Assembly: GCF_021134715.1 (NCBI RefSeq)
Contig: NC_060026.1
Span: 16,235,001 to 16,299,000, forward strand
Length of the DNA: 64,000 nt
From: Daphnia pulex
Lineage: Eukaryota > Arthropoda > Branchiopoda > Diplostraca > Daphniidae
Direction: 5' to 3'
A program made the translations under genes and the position numbers. Positions 18,108-32,200 of the stretch are shown one piece after another. Positions within the stretch are counted from its first letter, which is position 1, and every line of letters begins with the position of its first letter. The notes beneath the pieces were generated by a model. The model made no database searches, was not told where the DNA came from, and worked only from the letters and a program-made list of their open reading frames with translations.

Positions 18108-19864
18108 TCAAAGTGATCCAATATCTTCCTGCAACATCCATCCGGTGAAGTGAGTGTACCGTTCTGCGTTGTCAAACAGCGTCACTTCTTCAGAAGATTT
18201 GTCGACAATCTGCAGCCAGACTCGATCGCCCATTTTCATGTTCAACGTCGACTGGACGATCAATGGACTCCATTGTTGACTGACGGTGTTGGCTTCTTCC
18301 ACTCGACCGGAGCCGATCGGACGACCGTTGAGGTAAAGATCTACTTTTAAATAAACTCCAATTGAAGAAGAAGAAGGAAAATCAGCCAATCCTGTGAACG
18401 AAAAGTAATAGATTCCCGATCGGGGTGCCGTGAATCTCCCTGATGTCAAATTCATGGCGTTTCCAATGTTGACGAGTGCACGACTGAATGGGATCGGTGT
18501 TGACAGCCTGGTAAAGACTGAATTCCTCTGAACGTAGAAATAGACTGGGCTTGATTTGATGTCATTAAATCCAATCCATTTCTGAAATCCTAATGACGAG
18601 ATTATTTTTAAACAGTTGAAATTTTGTGGGGGAAATTAATGACCTTGTTCGTTGGGAAGTTTAGAAAAATCGCAGTAGACACTTTCTACCGTTGTGTTTC
18701 CCATGACGGAATACAATCCATCCAGGTTGTGTCCAAGACGGAACAAATCCTCACAAGAGCCAGGCATTTGCTTCAGTTTGGCCTTTCCTGTGCATTCCAA
18801 TCGCCCCAGTGTGTGCTGGCCGGACCCGTTAGACGTTCCACCGAAATTGAGTCGCTTGACCGGCAATTCACTTTTCGTGTGGATAATTCCTGTTTCAATA
18901 TTTTGTAATTTTACGAATAATTTAATGATCTTATTTTATTTTTATAGTTTATACCGTGGGTGTGGGTGTGGAGATCAGAGTCGCAGTGAGTCAACCAAGT
19001 CGAAAAGTTTCTCTTGTGGCCGTTTACGTCATTCCACCAGGCGATGGCCACGCCGTCTAATGTAAGTGGCGCATTTTGACAATCGTACTATGTTTTTTTA
19101 ATTATCATTAATTCAGTTGAAAATTCCATTCACAGATTGTACTCAAGATATACCCGGATTGATTGGCTGCATTCGTGTGATAATTCCATCAACGCTGAAA
19201 TCTGCCTGTCACTTGCGTAATAATTGATTTTTCTCGAATAACATCCGGGCTCGGAGCATTGGCCGACATCCATTTTCGTTTCACTGTCATGTGGTAAACT
19301 AGTCGATCCTGCAAATCCATCAACATTTTATTCGTTTAATTTAATTAATTGTTTTCTCCTACCTATTGTCATGTTACAGTAAACATTGATGGCGTCATCT
19401 CCGATTCCTTGGCCGTCAGGATCGATCCAATAGTTTCCAGAGTCCAGCAAAGAATCGGATTCGTGAATTTCCCTGCACGACCTGAGTATGGCGTTTGCCT
19501 TCCACTCTTGATTGACATAAACTTTGACTGAAAGAGATTTTGTCGATGGGTGTTGTTGATCTTTCACGCTCCTTATCAGGTCAGAGATAAGCACCTGTTG
19601 TTGCTCAACTTTTTCTTCTAATCGAATCACTTTCGTCTCCAAGGTAACAATTTTCGACTCTAAATCTTCTTTGATTTTCATCTTTTGTATTTAAAGAAAA
19701 TTAATTTTAATTAAGGAAATCAGCCGAGAAGGAATAACACAGATGGGACTCACGTAATTCTTTTCCAGTCGTGAAATTTTCTCTTCCAGAAAGAGTCCAG
19801 CTGTCGATGAAGTGCATTGCACCAAAACCAGAAAACACAATGGAATAATTGGAAAGTTAATCAT
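18108..19864 (-). CDS. Secreted coiled-coil / C1q-domain protein A
   Basis: Predicted extracellular recognition-type protein. Minus exons 19864-19754, 19681-19363, 19308-19154, 19087-18955, 18889-18644 and 18589-18108 give 481 residues. The start chosen is the Met before a hydrophobic signal (INFPIIPLCFLVLVQC). A heptad-rich segment (KVIRLEEKVEQQQVLISDLI) follows, then a CREI...YWIDPDG.G...VYC block like the start of fibrinogen/COLFI-type domains, a C..PGCYSR block, a second SCEDL..GH.L.GLYSVMG..VYCDF block, and a C-terminal C1q domain (FTAPRSGIYYFSFTGLADFP to YTHFTGWML). Compared with paralogue C it lacks the cysteine-rich segment after WWND; the sequence there is a short His/Thr-rich stretch. 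Function is inferred from the C1q fold, which commonly binds microbial or other ligands. Confidence 0.85.
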
Positions 19865-20241
19865 CTTGAGACCAGTCTCCAATTTATTGGCGGGATCGAC
19901 ACGAGACGATGAGGTAACACATTCAAAATCAAGTGAGTATATATTGTATAGTGCACGACGTATAATGTATAGCGCCAATCTAATCTTTTCATTTAGCTAA
20001 TTCCTTTGCCCTTTTCATATCGGGACTTCTACCCCACGTATTATTTTGATAAAAAGAATCCTTTTGCTCCCATGTTTGGATTTGTGTTTACACAATCTGA
20101 CACCTGTATACTCCTTTATCAGGATTGTAACGTGTTATTAATATTACCACAATCAAAGCGACTAATCCCTTTCAATACTAATAAGCTAATAATCTTTCAA
20201 AAGATATTTCCCATAATTATTTATTAGTTAAAACCCCGAAA

Positions 20242-23200
20242 TCAAATGGTAATTGACAAATTCTTGGTCAGGTGATGCAACCGCGTCGAAAGCCATTCAG
20301 CGCCGGTCAATTCGAATCGAGGCTCGTTGCTGAACTCTTCCAGGCAATCGTAGAAGATTTCTTCGTCGTCCTGTTCTTCTCCGACATCTTCCGTCAGTGC
20401 CGACAATCTTTCGCTCATCGTCTTGACCGCTCGCACGTCATCCATCGTCTCCGTTTGGCTTTTGCCACTCAACGAGACAATCTGCTCTTTCAATTCAGCC
20501 ATCAGCGGCATGGCCCAGTCCACCTGCTCCTGTTTTTCGGCTACGAGTTGTTCCAGTCGATCCAGTTGCTCCTGCCACGATTCCTTGTCTTGGTCGCTGA
20601 TTGGTAAATTCATTTTATAATTTGAAGAACCTGTCCAGACATTTTTCAAGTGACCTGCTAATTTACTTAGTTCTCGATACATTGCCGGCCCTGCCTGGGC
20701 CAACATCAGCCAACCATCAACTGCATTGAAGAGGTTAGTCATTCCTGAATTTATATTGTACGGCGTGTGAATGAAAGATGTTTCCTGACCATGGCAGGTG
20801 ACTGACGGCTGGCCGTGCCACTCGATCGGTCGACAGTGGCTGTACGTGTCTTGTCGCAAAGGGTCGACTCTCGGAGAATGGCTAAACACCGTCGTTTTCC
20901 CATGATAGCCATAACAGACGACTACTGGAGCATCCGGTGAAATGGAATAGTAACAGTTGTCGATCGAAACGTCGCGGTAATTTGTTTGTTTCTTAGTCAG
21001 TTGAGGTGATAATTCAAAGATTTTTCTATTTTCAGTTGCATCATCAGGTGATAAAGATAATTTGACCAGAAGGATTGGATTGAGTGAGAAAATTGATTTG
21101 AGAATCTGGTGGCCAGGTGAAAGTAAATCGATCCAGCTGCCGGAACGAGATGCTTTGCTAGAGAGCACCTCAAATTCAAGTGGTCCAGTCATCAAGATGG
21201 AACGAGGTAGTCGTCCCCTTTTGGATGGACTCTCGAAATCCAAATCGCGAACGCTAATATCATTCGACCGTTTGACCGGTACTGGTTTTCTATTACCTGC
21301 TTCGTTAAAAGATTCCATAAATTCTTTGTACTCTTGTTGATTTGTAAATTTCCGTTTCGACAGGGAGGCGGCCTGTAAGCGGGAACGTGGAATCGATCCC
21401 AGTTGCTTGATGAAGAAATCAGATTCGAGTTTATTTTGAAGGAGGTAAAGCGTTTCTGGCGTCGAGAGTTTTTGATTTGGATGTTGGATGACGTAATTTC
21501 TCAATTGAGAAAAGCTCTGGAAATTCTCCTTATCCAAAATGCCTTTTGTGTAGGAAATCTTTTGCGATGAAAAGTACCAGTGGCCGTCGGTGTTGTCCCG
21601 GAACAAAACGGGCGTGGCGAACGTGACTGGCTGATCTAATCGAGTCATCTTTTCGTTGTAATTGCCCGGGAAGCCGAGGTAATCCTCGTAGCGAATGACT
21701 TGGTCGTATTCTTTGGCCAAATCGATTTCCTTTTTCTGAATGCCCACATTTTTCTGGATCATGTCGTCCATTGTCTTTCCGTTCACTTTAGTCAATTTGA
21801 ATTGTTGTCCATACTTCCGGTAAAATATTTCTTCCATGGGAATGATGGCATCCTTTTCCAGCTTTAACTTATTCCCTTTGCCATCGAATAATTCTGTGAT
21901 CCCTTTCAGTTCACTTATCTCTTTGCCATCGTAAATGTAGCGACCATTTTCCCAATAGATGGCGTCTGGAAAACGGCGATTGTGGTGATAGACGGTCATT
22001 GTGGGCTCGATCCTTCCGTTTTTCCCTGGCACAACGTCGTAGTTGTACTTGACGTAAATGGAACAGCTCTGCAATTCGCCAGTAAAAATGAAATGAGCAT
22101 CTCCTAGTGGATCGATTTGGATCTTATCATTCGTGTTCATCCAGTATCCGCGGACGGCGTCCGGATGGTTGTAAGACAACCCGACTTTCAGGTGATAATT
22201 GGAGCCAGTGGCGTCCGGAATTAAATTGAAACCGAAAGCGCCTCCGTTGATTAGCGGAATCTTGTGTTCCTTCAAGTCTGGCCAGTCTGCAATGGATTTA
22301 GTGCTGATTGCCGCTCGTTTTAGCACGTTAACTGGGTCTTGTTTCATTTTCTTTTGCATTTCAGTATCGGGTTTGGCCACCTGGCAGGTAGCCGGTCGTT
22401 TCCGTGTCTCGGCCCGCTTCCGGCGACGACGTTTGACCGGAAAACAACCAAACAAGATGGACTCGTCGTCGGTAAAGATTTGCTCTTTTCTTTTCCTCTT
22501 TCGATGGTTGGCAGTTTCAATCGTTGCCAATGTTTCTATTTGTAACTCTTTCAGGGTATTACCTAATAATGTCTGGCGATCCTGTGAGCTGCTGGCCGAG
22601 TACTGGAGTCCGGATCCATCATCATCACGTAAGAGCGTTAATCCAGCACCAACTGTCTCAGATTGTCTGACATTTTGATTTTGTTGTCTAATTCCAATAG
22701 ACTGGGAAATACTTTCCCACATGTTATCAAACGACCGACCCAAAGCAGGATTGTAGACTTTGGCCGGAGTCTTTGGCTCGGCATTTCCTCCTATACGACG
22801 AGGTATTTTTCCGCCGGAAGTTTTCAACATTTTGCGGGCGTTCAGGCCCAAGAAGAGGCCGTTGAGGAAACTTTCGTAAGTATTAATTGAAGTGCCGTCC
22901 CAATTGTTAGGATCGAAATGCTCGTTGGCCATTCCTGCCATCACGTAGGCCGTTACAGCCCCGGTGGCCGCTTTGCCGATGGGGCCTTTGGCGATGCTGG
23001 CCAGAACCGGTTTGAACTTTTTCATTTTGACGTTGTCCAACGCGGTGAAAAATGTTTTCAGTTGCTTGGAATTCTTACTGGCCAATTTGTGGATCCCGCG
23101 GGCCATTTGCGCCAAGTCAGTTGGTAGTCCGATACCCGTGTCGAATCCTTCCATTAGCGCGTACAAAGTGCCCGGATCGAAACTCCATTTTGCCGGATTC

Positions 23201-26200
23201 CACTCTCCTTTGTTAGCCGAAACTCCTTTACCGTATGCCAATCCGATTGCCGATCCGGAAGTTCCTGTTAGAAACAAATTCTTGCCGATTGTTCCAAATT
23301 TGTTTGCAAACTGACGAGCCATTCCGGCTCCTGCAAAGAGACTCACTCCGGTGCCAACTCCCTCGAAAAGTGCATTGTACGTGCCCGGATTCTTCCAGTC
23401 CCATTTGGACAAGTCGAAATTGTCGTTGGCTGCAGCCGACGACATGTAAGCGACTCCAGTCGTGGCCAAAACGGTCGCTGTGATTCCAACGGTGGCAACG
23501 GCCGTAACGGCGAATCCAGGGATGACTGCTCCACTTATTCCGCCGCCCAGGATGCCCAGCCAAGTCTTGCTGCTCGTCCAGTCCCATTGCCCAGGATTCC
23601 ATTTCTTGTTGATGGCGGCCGCAGAGAGAAAGGATCCGCCCAAGGCCAAAATGACCATGGCTGCCACCATGACGAAACCAATTTCTCCGTCAGGATCGAT
23701 TAGCGAAACGGGCGAATTGCCCACGTACTTGTAGGGACTAAAGTATTGCTCGCGGGGATCCGGTTGATAGAAACGGCCAATGTCCGGATCGTAAAGTCTG
23801 GCGTGGTAATTGTACAGGCCCGTCTCTTGGTCCCATTCCTGCCCAGTGTAGCGGTAGAATATTCCGGTGGCAGGATCGTTGCCGTAGGAGCGCATGAGTT
23901 GCCCGTACGGCAGGTAGTCGTAAGCGGCCACCACTTGGCCGTCTTTGAGAACCAGCCGGATCGATCCCGAATGATCGGTCCACACGCTGTGAAATGTGCC
24001 GTTGCGGATGAATCCGGCCAGTCCTCGAGGGCCGTAAACGTAAGACGTCGACACGATTGACAATGGAACACTTTTGAATTCCGGCGAATAGGCGATCCGC
24101 CGATCGTAAAGGACCCGACCTTCTTCATCACGAACGTAGTGCGTCTCTTCCATCAGCTGGCCGTCGCCCGTCAGCACCCGTTTGAGGATGCGTTCACCCT
24201 GGGCGTCGTAGCCGAACCGGATTTTTCTTCCGTCTGTCAAGTGAATGGCCGATGTCCGCCTGGAGGCGCCGTTGTATTCAATCCGCTCGATCCTTTTGTG
24301 ATGCGCTTTGATGACGTTGCCGTGGCTGTCGTGATCCATCGGATGGTCGCTATTTCCGTCGTCCAGTTTGCCAAGTTCTTCCACTTGGACGGACCGGATC
24401 TGATTGACGCGATCGCTTCCGTACGAGAATTCGTAGCGGTTGAAACCGACGTAGAACTTTCGGTGGTTTCCGTTGGCGTCGATTTCGTACGAAGCGACGT
24501 CGAACGGATGTTCTCCCAGGCCGTAAGTCCATTGCCGGTTGAGGATCCGGATGAAATCCGCCAAATGTTTCGAATGCGGATGGAAAATATCGACTAATTT
24601 GGCATCTAACCAACCAATGTTTCCTTTCACTTTCAGATCCTTGTGGATTTTTTCAACCGCCCGTCTGAATGGCCCAGCTAATCCGCCGACGCCTTTCCAT
24701 TGACGGAAGATATTTTGAAACTCGTCCAATTCCGGTAAATTGTTCCGTCGATATCCGACGTCATTTAAAATCATCATTTCAATTAAATTCTGATAAAGTG
24801 TGACGTCATCTTTAGGAGTGCTGGCCGACCGGAGGAGAGCGTCCAGTTCACCTCTGCGCACCAAAGGCCGGCTGCCGCGATTACCAACGGCCGTCAGCCA
24901 ATCCTCTTTGTCTCCATCAGACATTATGAATCCGGCCTTGTCCATTTGCTTCCAGATGTCTCGCGATTGCTGCTTGGTCAGGGCCGTCTGATTGGCCAGC
25001 GTGTCCGGCTGGAACGGAACGGCCCATTTCTCCGTTTCTTCCGTAAAGTATTTGGCTTTGACGAGTTCCTGGTGATTGCCGTAAGCGTAACGGTGGCCGT
25101 AAACCCGGGGCATCCGCTTTTGGGCTAAAATTTGGGACAGCCGCTGCCCAGTCCTTCCTCCGCACGCCAGCGGCATCCAATTTTGATTCTTTTCGTCAAC
25201 AGCTGATGGATAATCTTTAACGGGCCGGCCCGTTTGAGTCATGAAACCGTTGCGCTTGAGAGCCTCCAGGCAGATTCTGGATGCCGGAAGATCGGCCACT
25301 TGGAACCACCTCCAGTCGCTGTTGGGCGGCCAAGTGGCGCTGAATGTCGTCTGCATCACAATTCCGTCGCCGGATCCGCCCTGCCCGTAACCCCCGTCCG
25401 TGTAGGAAATGGATTGCGACAGAAAAGGATCGGCGATCCGTTCCAGGTAGCCGGGCGAATTGTAATGGAACGTTCGATTGAATCCGTGCTCACTTCCGGG
25501 AAAATGGTACTCGCTGTCCAGCTGCCCACTTCCATGGTAACTAAATCGAATTAAAGCTCCAGATTGTCCGGCTAATTTTAGGCCAGTCAACTGGCCGAGT
25601 TTGTTGTAGCAATGTTCCAGTTGGATGCCATCCGGATACTGGATCGATCGCAATCTGTCACTGTGCGGGAAATAAGTCTTCCGGATTTGAAAATCGGCTT
25701 GATCGGCCCGCTTGGATTCCAAGAGTCGATCCTGACTGTCCCAGCGCACATCTTCGATCACGATGTAGTCGTCGTCGTTGTGGGTCACCATCGTGGCGTT
25801 CCGGTCACCTTCCGACAGCGAAGGATCGTAGTGGCGTTCCTCGGCTTCCGTCCGATCAATCAGCTGGTAATCCTTGGCATTTGAAAGTGTTCCGTTTTGT
25901 AAAGATTTTTTAAATTCTAGTCGATCCATTGGCATCTGTTCCAGGAATCCCGTCCGGCTGACGACTCCTTTGGCGTCGTATTCGTAGTAGACGACACTGT
26001 CGATTTCGTCGGCGGATTCTTCCGATTTGGAATGGACTTGCAAGCGGAGTTGGCCGGCTCGGTTGTAATAGTATTCCGTGGATCCGGTATCCGGCGTCGT
26101 CTTGCGGATGAGTCGACCCGTTTTTTCGTCGTAGCTCATCAAAGTGCCGAGCCTTTTCTGCCAGCGGATTTCTTCCGGCGACGTATTATTCAAACTGGTT

Positions 26201-29200
26201 TTCCCAAACGTGTCGACACGCTCGTGATATATTGGCGGAAGCATTTTGACCAGCCGGTTCCCGGAATCGTACTCGTACGTGCTCAGCAAATGGTCGTAGC
26301 CGGGCACGTAAACGTAGAGGGCCACCCTGTTGTCTTGCCCGTCCAGGACGGCCACTTTCTTGGTTCCGTTTGGCATTTCTTCCAGTCGGTGCCGGAAGCC
26401 TTGATTGGCTGGGAAGTGATTTTCAACGACATTAATTTCATCTTTCTGGAGGCTGGACCGGAATTTCATAGCGTACGGGCCATTGACGGAAAAATCCGGG
26501 CCGGGCTGACCTCTCACTTGTTTCTCGTTGAGCGGATTTGCTTCGTATTCCGTGCGGAAGTAAGCCATTCCTCCGTCGAGCGGATTTAAACGGTCCACCT
26601 CACCTTCAAGTCGATGATTCTGCCAAACGGAAAGCGGATAGGCCGGATCGATGGACCCACTGACGAAATTCGAGTGGTACGTCAACAGAGGCTTCCGGGC
26701 ATCCACCGTCACTCTGGTGAGTTTGGTTGTGATTGCCGGTCGACCGAGCGAATCGTAAAGGATCTGCGACACTAGAACGGATGTGTCGGATTCCAGCTGG
26801 ATCGTCTGCATCTTCTGGCCCCAGTCGTCGACGTATTCGATTTCCGTTCGAGGATTCCCCATGAAGACGCAATCCTCGACGAAACTGTTTCCCTGCGCCT
26901 CGAATGAAAACGACGACCAACTTGCGGCGGAAGCGACGAATTGATCCAGCAGGAGGACACTGTCGATCCAGACGAAAAATCGTTCGCCTTCCGTCATAAA
27001 AATCAACTCTCCGCTATTGGGTAAATGAGTCACAGTGTTGAGGGTTTTATTCTTTGATATTAAATTCAACGTGCTGGATAATTCCGGTGAATTCCGGATT
27101 AATTTAATTTGTCCGTTTTTCCATTTCCAGGTCATGGATGCGGTTGGAGAAATGAGGGAATAGTAACAACGTACTGCTGCGGAAGATTCCGCTCCAAATA
27201 AGGCGGAAGGATCGAGGCTGGACAGGCTGTGAGATTGCGGATGGTTGTGCCATAGTCGACCCGGGGCTGTCGTCCACGCTGAAACGTCAGGATCGTTCCA
27301 GCGGTTGCGCAAGGAGTAGGCATCAAAGTTTTCGTGCAATCCTCCATTCTGAGGGTAGAAGACGATCCGGCACGGTGGATTCCTGGCGGCGATGGAAGAA
27401 GATCCTTTTGGTGTTGGGACTAAATGGCCGGTGTAAGTGGATGTCGTCACCTGTTCCAGCTGACCGCCAACGTCCGTTACCACAGCCATTGGACGGCCAC
27501 GGTAATAGACGGTTCGGCTGATGGAGCCGCTGGAGCCGATGACCGAGACGGGCCGTCCGTGATCGTAAACTGTCGCTTGGAAATCGTGAGCCATGGGCGA
27601 GAAACGGACGTGATCCACATCCACACTGGTGCCATTCTGGGCTTCGATCCTAATTGTGATGGTGAATTTAGGATCCTGCTGGCGATCGTCACCGATTCGA
27701 CTGTTGAAAAGATGCTGGACTATGTCGAAATCGACCAGGACTTCAACGTACGACCAATCGCCGGCCTTGCGCATAATTCGCCCCAGCAGCCGGACAACTT
27801 CCGTCTCTTTGACTGTCACAATGGCTTTCAAATGTGCTGTGATTTCCAAGTCTTCCTCCATTGTGATTTCCAAAGATCCGCCAGATGGACGAATCCAGCC
27901 AGACGCCACATAAACTGTCGACTGTTGGTCGACTGGAGTGAAAGATCCTTCCAGCGAAGAATTGTTTAATCGCAGGAAATTGGATCCAGTCAATGCGAAT
28001 CCTCCCTCCATCACGTTGGATTCGACAAATCGCCATCGGGAGCTGTTGAGCTCGTAAGATTCGAATCCGTAGTAGGAAATGGCCTGGTCGCTCGTCTTGT
28101 AAGGAGAGAAATCGCTAATGATCCGTCGCTTGTCGGAATCCCATAAAAGGCTGTCGTCGTTTTTACTCGATGGATCGTCTGACTTGTTTTTAGCTGGACC
28201 CTGAACTGGTCGACCATCCGAGTCAAACATTTCCAATGCCGTCCGGATCCATCCGCCTGTAAAAGGAATTTTCTCCGGCCTCCACGTTTCCTGGATCCAT
28301 CCGCCCAGTTTCCGATCGTTTCCCGGAATGATTGTGACTGTCACGTTGCCCTTGGCGCTGTTAATAGGATCCCATTGGTAGCCAGTCGAGCGTGTCAGAC
28401 TAGCGTCGCTGTTGGTCATTTTGACTACGTGAACGGCGCTCCTTTTGGCGTCGTCAATCGCCGGATGAATCGAACGCAAGGATCGGGACAACAGTTTCAT
28501 CGTCTCTCCCGTTTGTGACAGCGTCGTGAGTCGCTCGTACGAACCGCTCACCAGTTGCTCGTTGGCCAAGGTGAGGACTTTTCCCAACGTTTTCCCGCCA
28601 TCGGTAAAGAGGATCAACTTTGTGCCATTCCGGATCCCGTAAGCCAAATACGCCGGATAGCGATTGATGATCCGATCCGGCGGGCTGATTTCCAACAGGC
28701 GATGCAGTGGTGGGCCAATGGTTTGATTGGAGTTGACTGGATCCTGCCCGTACAACGTCATGTTCCTGAACTGATGGGATTCATCCGATTCATCCAGCAA
28801 GACGAACGATTGACCCAGAGGTATGGACATTTGATTATTTCTCACCGATGGATTGGCAGTTTCCTTCTCCCAGTCGTCACCCCTCATCCGTATAAAAGTT
28901 TTATTGCCGGCCAAAAGTCCGTCGGGAAACATTTTCGTCTGGCAGGCGGACCAGTTGAGTAGGAAAAACTTTTCAAATGATTTCTCACCAATTAAAAGGT
29001 GTTCCCGCGTTCCATTTGAGCTGCTGCTGCTGTCTATGCCCCGTTCCGTCCACTCCGTTTCCAGCTCCGACATTTTTAAATTTTGTTTCTCTTTCAATTG
29101 ATTTATTTCCATTTGGACGTCGTTTTCCCACTTTTCTTTCAAGTAGTCGGCCCGACATTTATCGAAATTTCTCCTCGATTGAATGACCAGTGTGACATTG

Positions 29201-32200
29201 TCGGTCTCAAACGATCCTTCCATCTTGTGGCACTGGTCCTTGCACGGCGGAAAAATGACATCACACGACTTGTTATTTTCGTTCTGCGTTTCCTCCGTGT
29301 TGTTGTTGTTGTTGCTGTTGTGAATTCCTGGACTGGTAATCGCATCGACAAATTTTTCGAATTCTTCCTGTATTTGGCTGTCGAAGGATTTGAAATCGCC
29401 ATCCCGCTGGATGGTGACGTTTTTCCTCAGTTCCTCGAAATTCTTGACTTGATTTTCTTTCATGGCTGTCAGGATTTCGTCGACTTGATTTCCCGACAAG
29501 TTGAACAATTTGACGCGATAGGAACCGTCGGGGGTTAGGCGATAGCCCAGCTGATAGCGACTACCTTCATTGATATATTCACTTCTCACTTTGAGTACAT
29601 TTTCGGCTTGGATGGTGAATTCCCGGCGTCGGGATCTGTTGTAATTGGGACTTAATAGAAATAAGCGGATCCGCAGCGACAGCTGATGGTCGTCGTCCAA
29701 GTGCAGCGAACTGATGGCGATGGAATTTCCGGATAATTGAATAAGATTTTGTTTTAGAGTTTCTAATAATATTTTACCAATTTCAGGTGGAAACTTGGCG
29801 AGGATTTCCGATCCATCGCGAAATAAATTGGGCAGCCGTTCGAGAATGCGCATCCGCCATTGGTTATTAGTTGCGTCCGGATGGCAAATGAAGATTTGGT
29901 GGTCGTCGTAGCCGACGATGAAATGGCCCGACATTTCAAACGAAATGGCGGATCGGCCGGATGTGAATCGCCGTTCCATCCATTTGGATTGATCGGTCGA
30001 TAATTCAAAAAGTTGAACGACTCCCGTTGTTTTGCTGCCGTTGGCTATGGCCACACCCGCCTCGCTGGATCGGATCATGGCGTCCCGACTGAACTGATGA
30101 CAGGTAGGATCTCTGATCCATTTTCTCTTATTTCCTTGTTGGATTTTGCGATGATACAAACACATTTTCTTTTGCTTCTTATCCGTTTCCAGTAAAACGA
30201 CGAGGAACTCTGAGTAGGATCGGACGCTGTACGAGACGACTTTACCTTCCGGCTGGGTTGTGGCTGCTGCCATGGGCGACAGTTCCGCCAGGGTTTCCAG
30301 GGAATCAACGCCCAGGATCTTTACCAGGATCTGGCCGGGTAATTGGTGTTGTCTGTATACCATGGCTGCATAGTCGTGACTGTAGTCGAGGGCCGGTTGT
30401 TCTTCGACCGGATGATCCACGGATGCATAAGGATCCGGTAAAACGATAGGCGGAATCGTGTCGTACAGGAAATTGACTTTTAATCCCTGCGGAAATTTGA
30501 TTTCATTCAATTTTGGCGGGTCTTTCTCGTCGTAACTGAAATGGAAAATGGATTCACGGACGTCCGCCGCTATCGGCTGCTCGATGGCCGTCAGTAATCG
30601 TCGCCCGTTGTCCGTCTTGTATTTAAATTCTAGCCGTTGGCTGTACTGATCCGTCACGATGTTGCAACCCTTCAGGTAATGAGACTCGAGTAGTGGCACC
30701 GGAAAGACCAGCGAATGACTGCCGGAATCAAACGGGCCATCAATTAGTTGCTGGAATTCTTCCTTTTCTTTTTTGGCGTAGTCAAAGGTGATGGTCGTGA
30801 ATGACTCGACGCGGATGCGTTTCAATCGGATGGCGGCCGTCCATTTCGTCGCTGGATTTTTATGAGCCACAGAATCGATTTCGTACTCGTATGAAATGGA
30901 CCGGCCAGTGGCTTTCACTTGACGTTCAATCAAGTACCAAGCGACCGGAATGGGTTTCAACGATTCGACGTCATTTCCTGGCCCTCGCCATTGCGGCCAA
31001 TTCAAATTCCAGCGGATGGATTTCACTTTCCCCTTTGAGCCGAAAATGTACCTGTCCGCTTCAGTGGCCATGATCCAGCGCTGCTCTTTCGGATGGTATT
31101 CAACAGTCCATTTAGGTCGAAATGGCTCTCGAAAGAGTCGAATTCCATCATCCTGGTGGCCGGCCGATTCCAGTTGTAACAAACCTCCGTCGATTGACAA
31201 GTAACATTTGGCGTCTTCCAGGAAGACGCTGCCCTGGTAGTCGACCAGAATGTAATTGTCCGGTAGGGATAGTGCCCAGCCCGATCCGACAATGTTGGAA
31301 AACGTCGTCGATTGACTCGATGAGTAGGAAAGTGAAATTCGATGGGGAACATCAGGATCGGAAATTTGAGGAGTCGGTTCGAAAATGGGCAACGAGAAAT
31401 CCAGGGATCCGCTTACAGGATCGACTAGGTCGGAAATTGGTAACGGGTCGGCCCACTGTTCCGTCCACCTGGCGATGGGCTTCTCTTTAGTAACGATCCT
31501 TTTCACCTGTGCTGGAATTTTCTTCTCACTTGACATTTTTTCGTTTACAGGTTGAACTTCTTGTGATGGAACTGATTCCCGAAATGCTTCCGGCTGTATT
31601 TTCTGCACAGTCAGTCGACCCATTTGAAGTTTGTTGTCTTTATCGACTGTCAACAAGATGCTGCTGGACTCTGATCCTGACGTCACAGCTGCGACGACAG
31701 TAGCGAATCGTTGAGAAACGGCCAATTGCTGGGCGGACGAGTCTAGAAGAGTTTTCCATCGTAAAGCTTCGGGATCGAATTCTAATACCGTCAGTCCTTT
31801 AGGGCCGGTGAAGATTAAATCATCTCGTCCGTCTCCATTGGTGTCGACCAGTCGAATCGACTCGCCATACGCCGGAATCCATCCGTTCGTCTCTGAAAAT
31901 CCGGCGTGAAAGTGGACGAGAGTGTAGTCCGTCTTATTATTTGTCATCTGATAGACAAACAATCCTTGCCGATTGAAATGAATCACGTCACGATAAAATT
32001 GGCCAGTCAAGTCGACGAAGAAGATGATTCCGTCTAGTCCATCCACCAGCGACAACTTGGCCACCAGTTCAAGCGCGTAATTGTCGTTGAACTTGTACAT
32101 TTCCAGTTGATGAGTTTTCGTTCGTAAAATGATGTGATCCTGTCCGCTGCTGCGCTGGAGTTTGGCCACGTACAAGTCGACGGCCTCGGCCATCCGCGTG

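Noticed and set aside
29083-29538. Long plus-strand frames opposite the giant Rhs-like gene (also at 22199, 24139, 26032, 27424)
   Set aside because: They mirror codon usage of the minus-strand gene and change frame repeatedly; they are antisense shadows.
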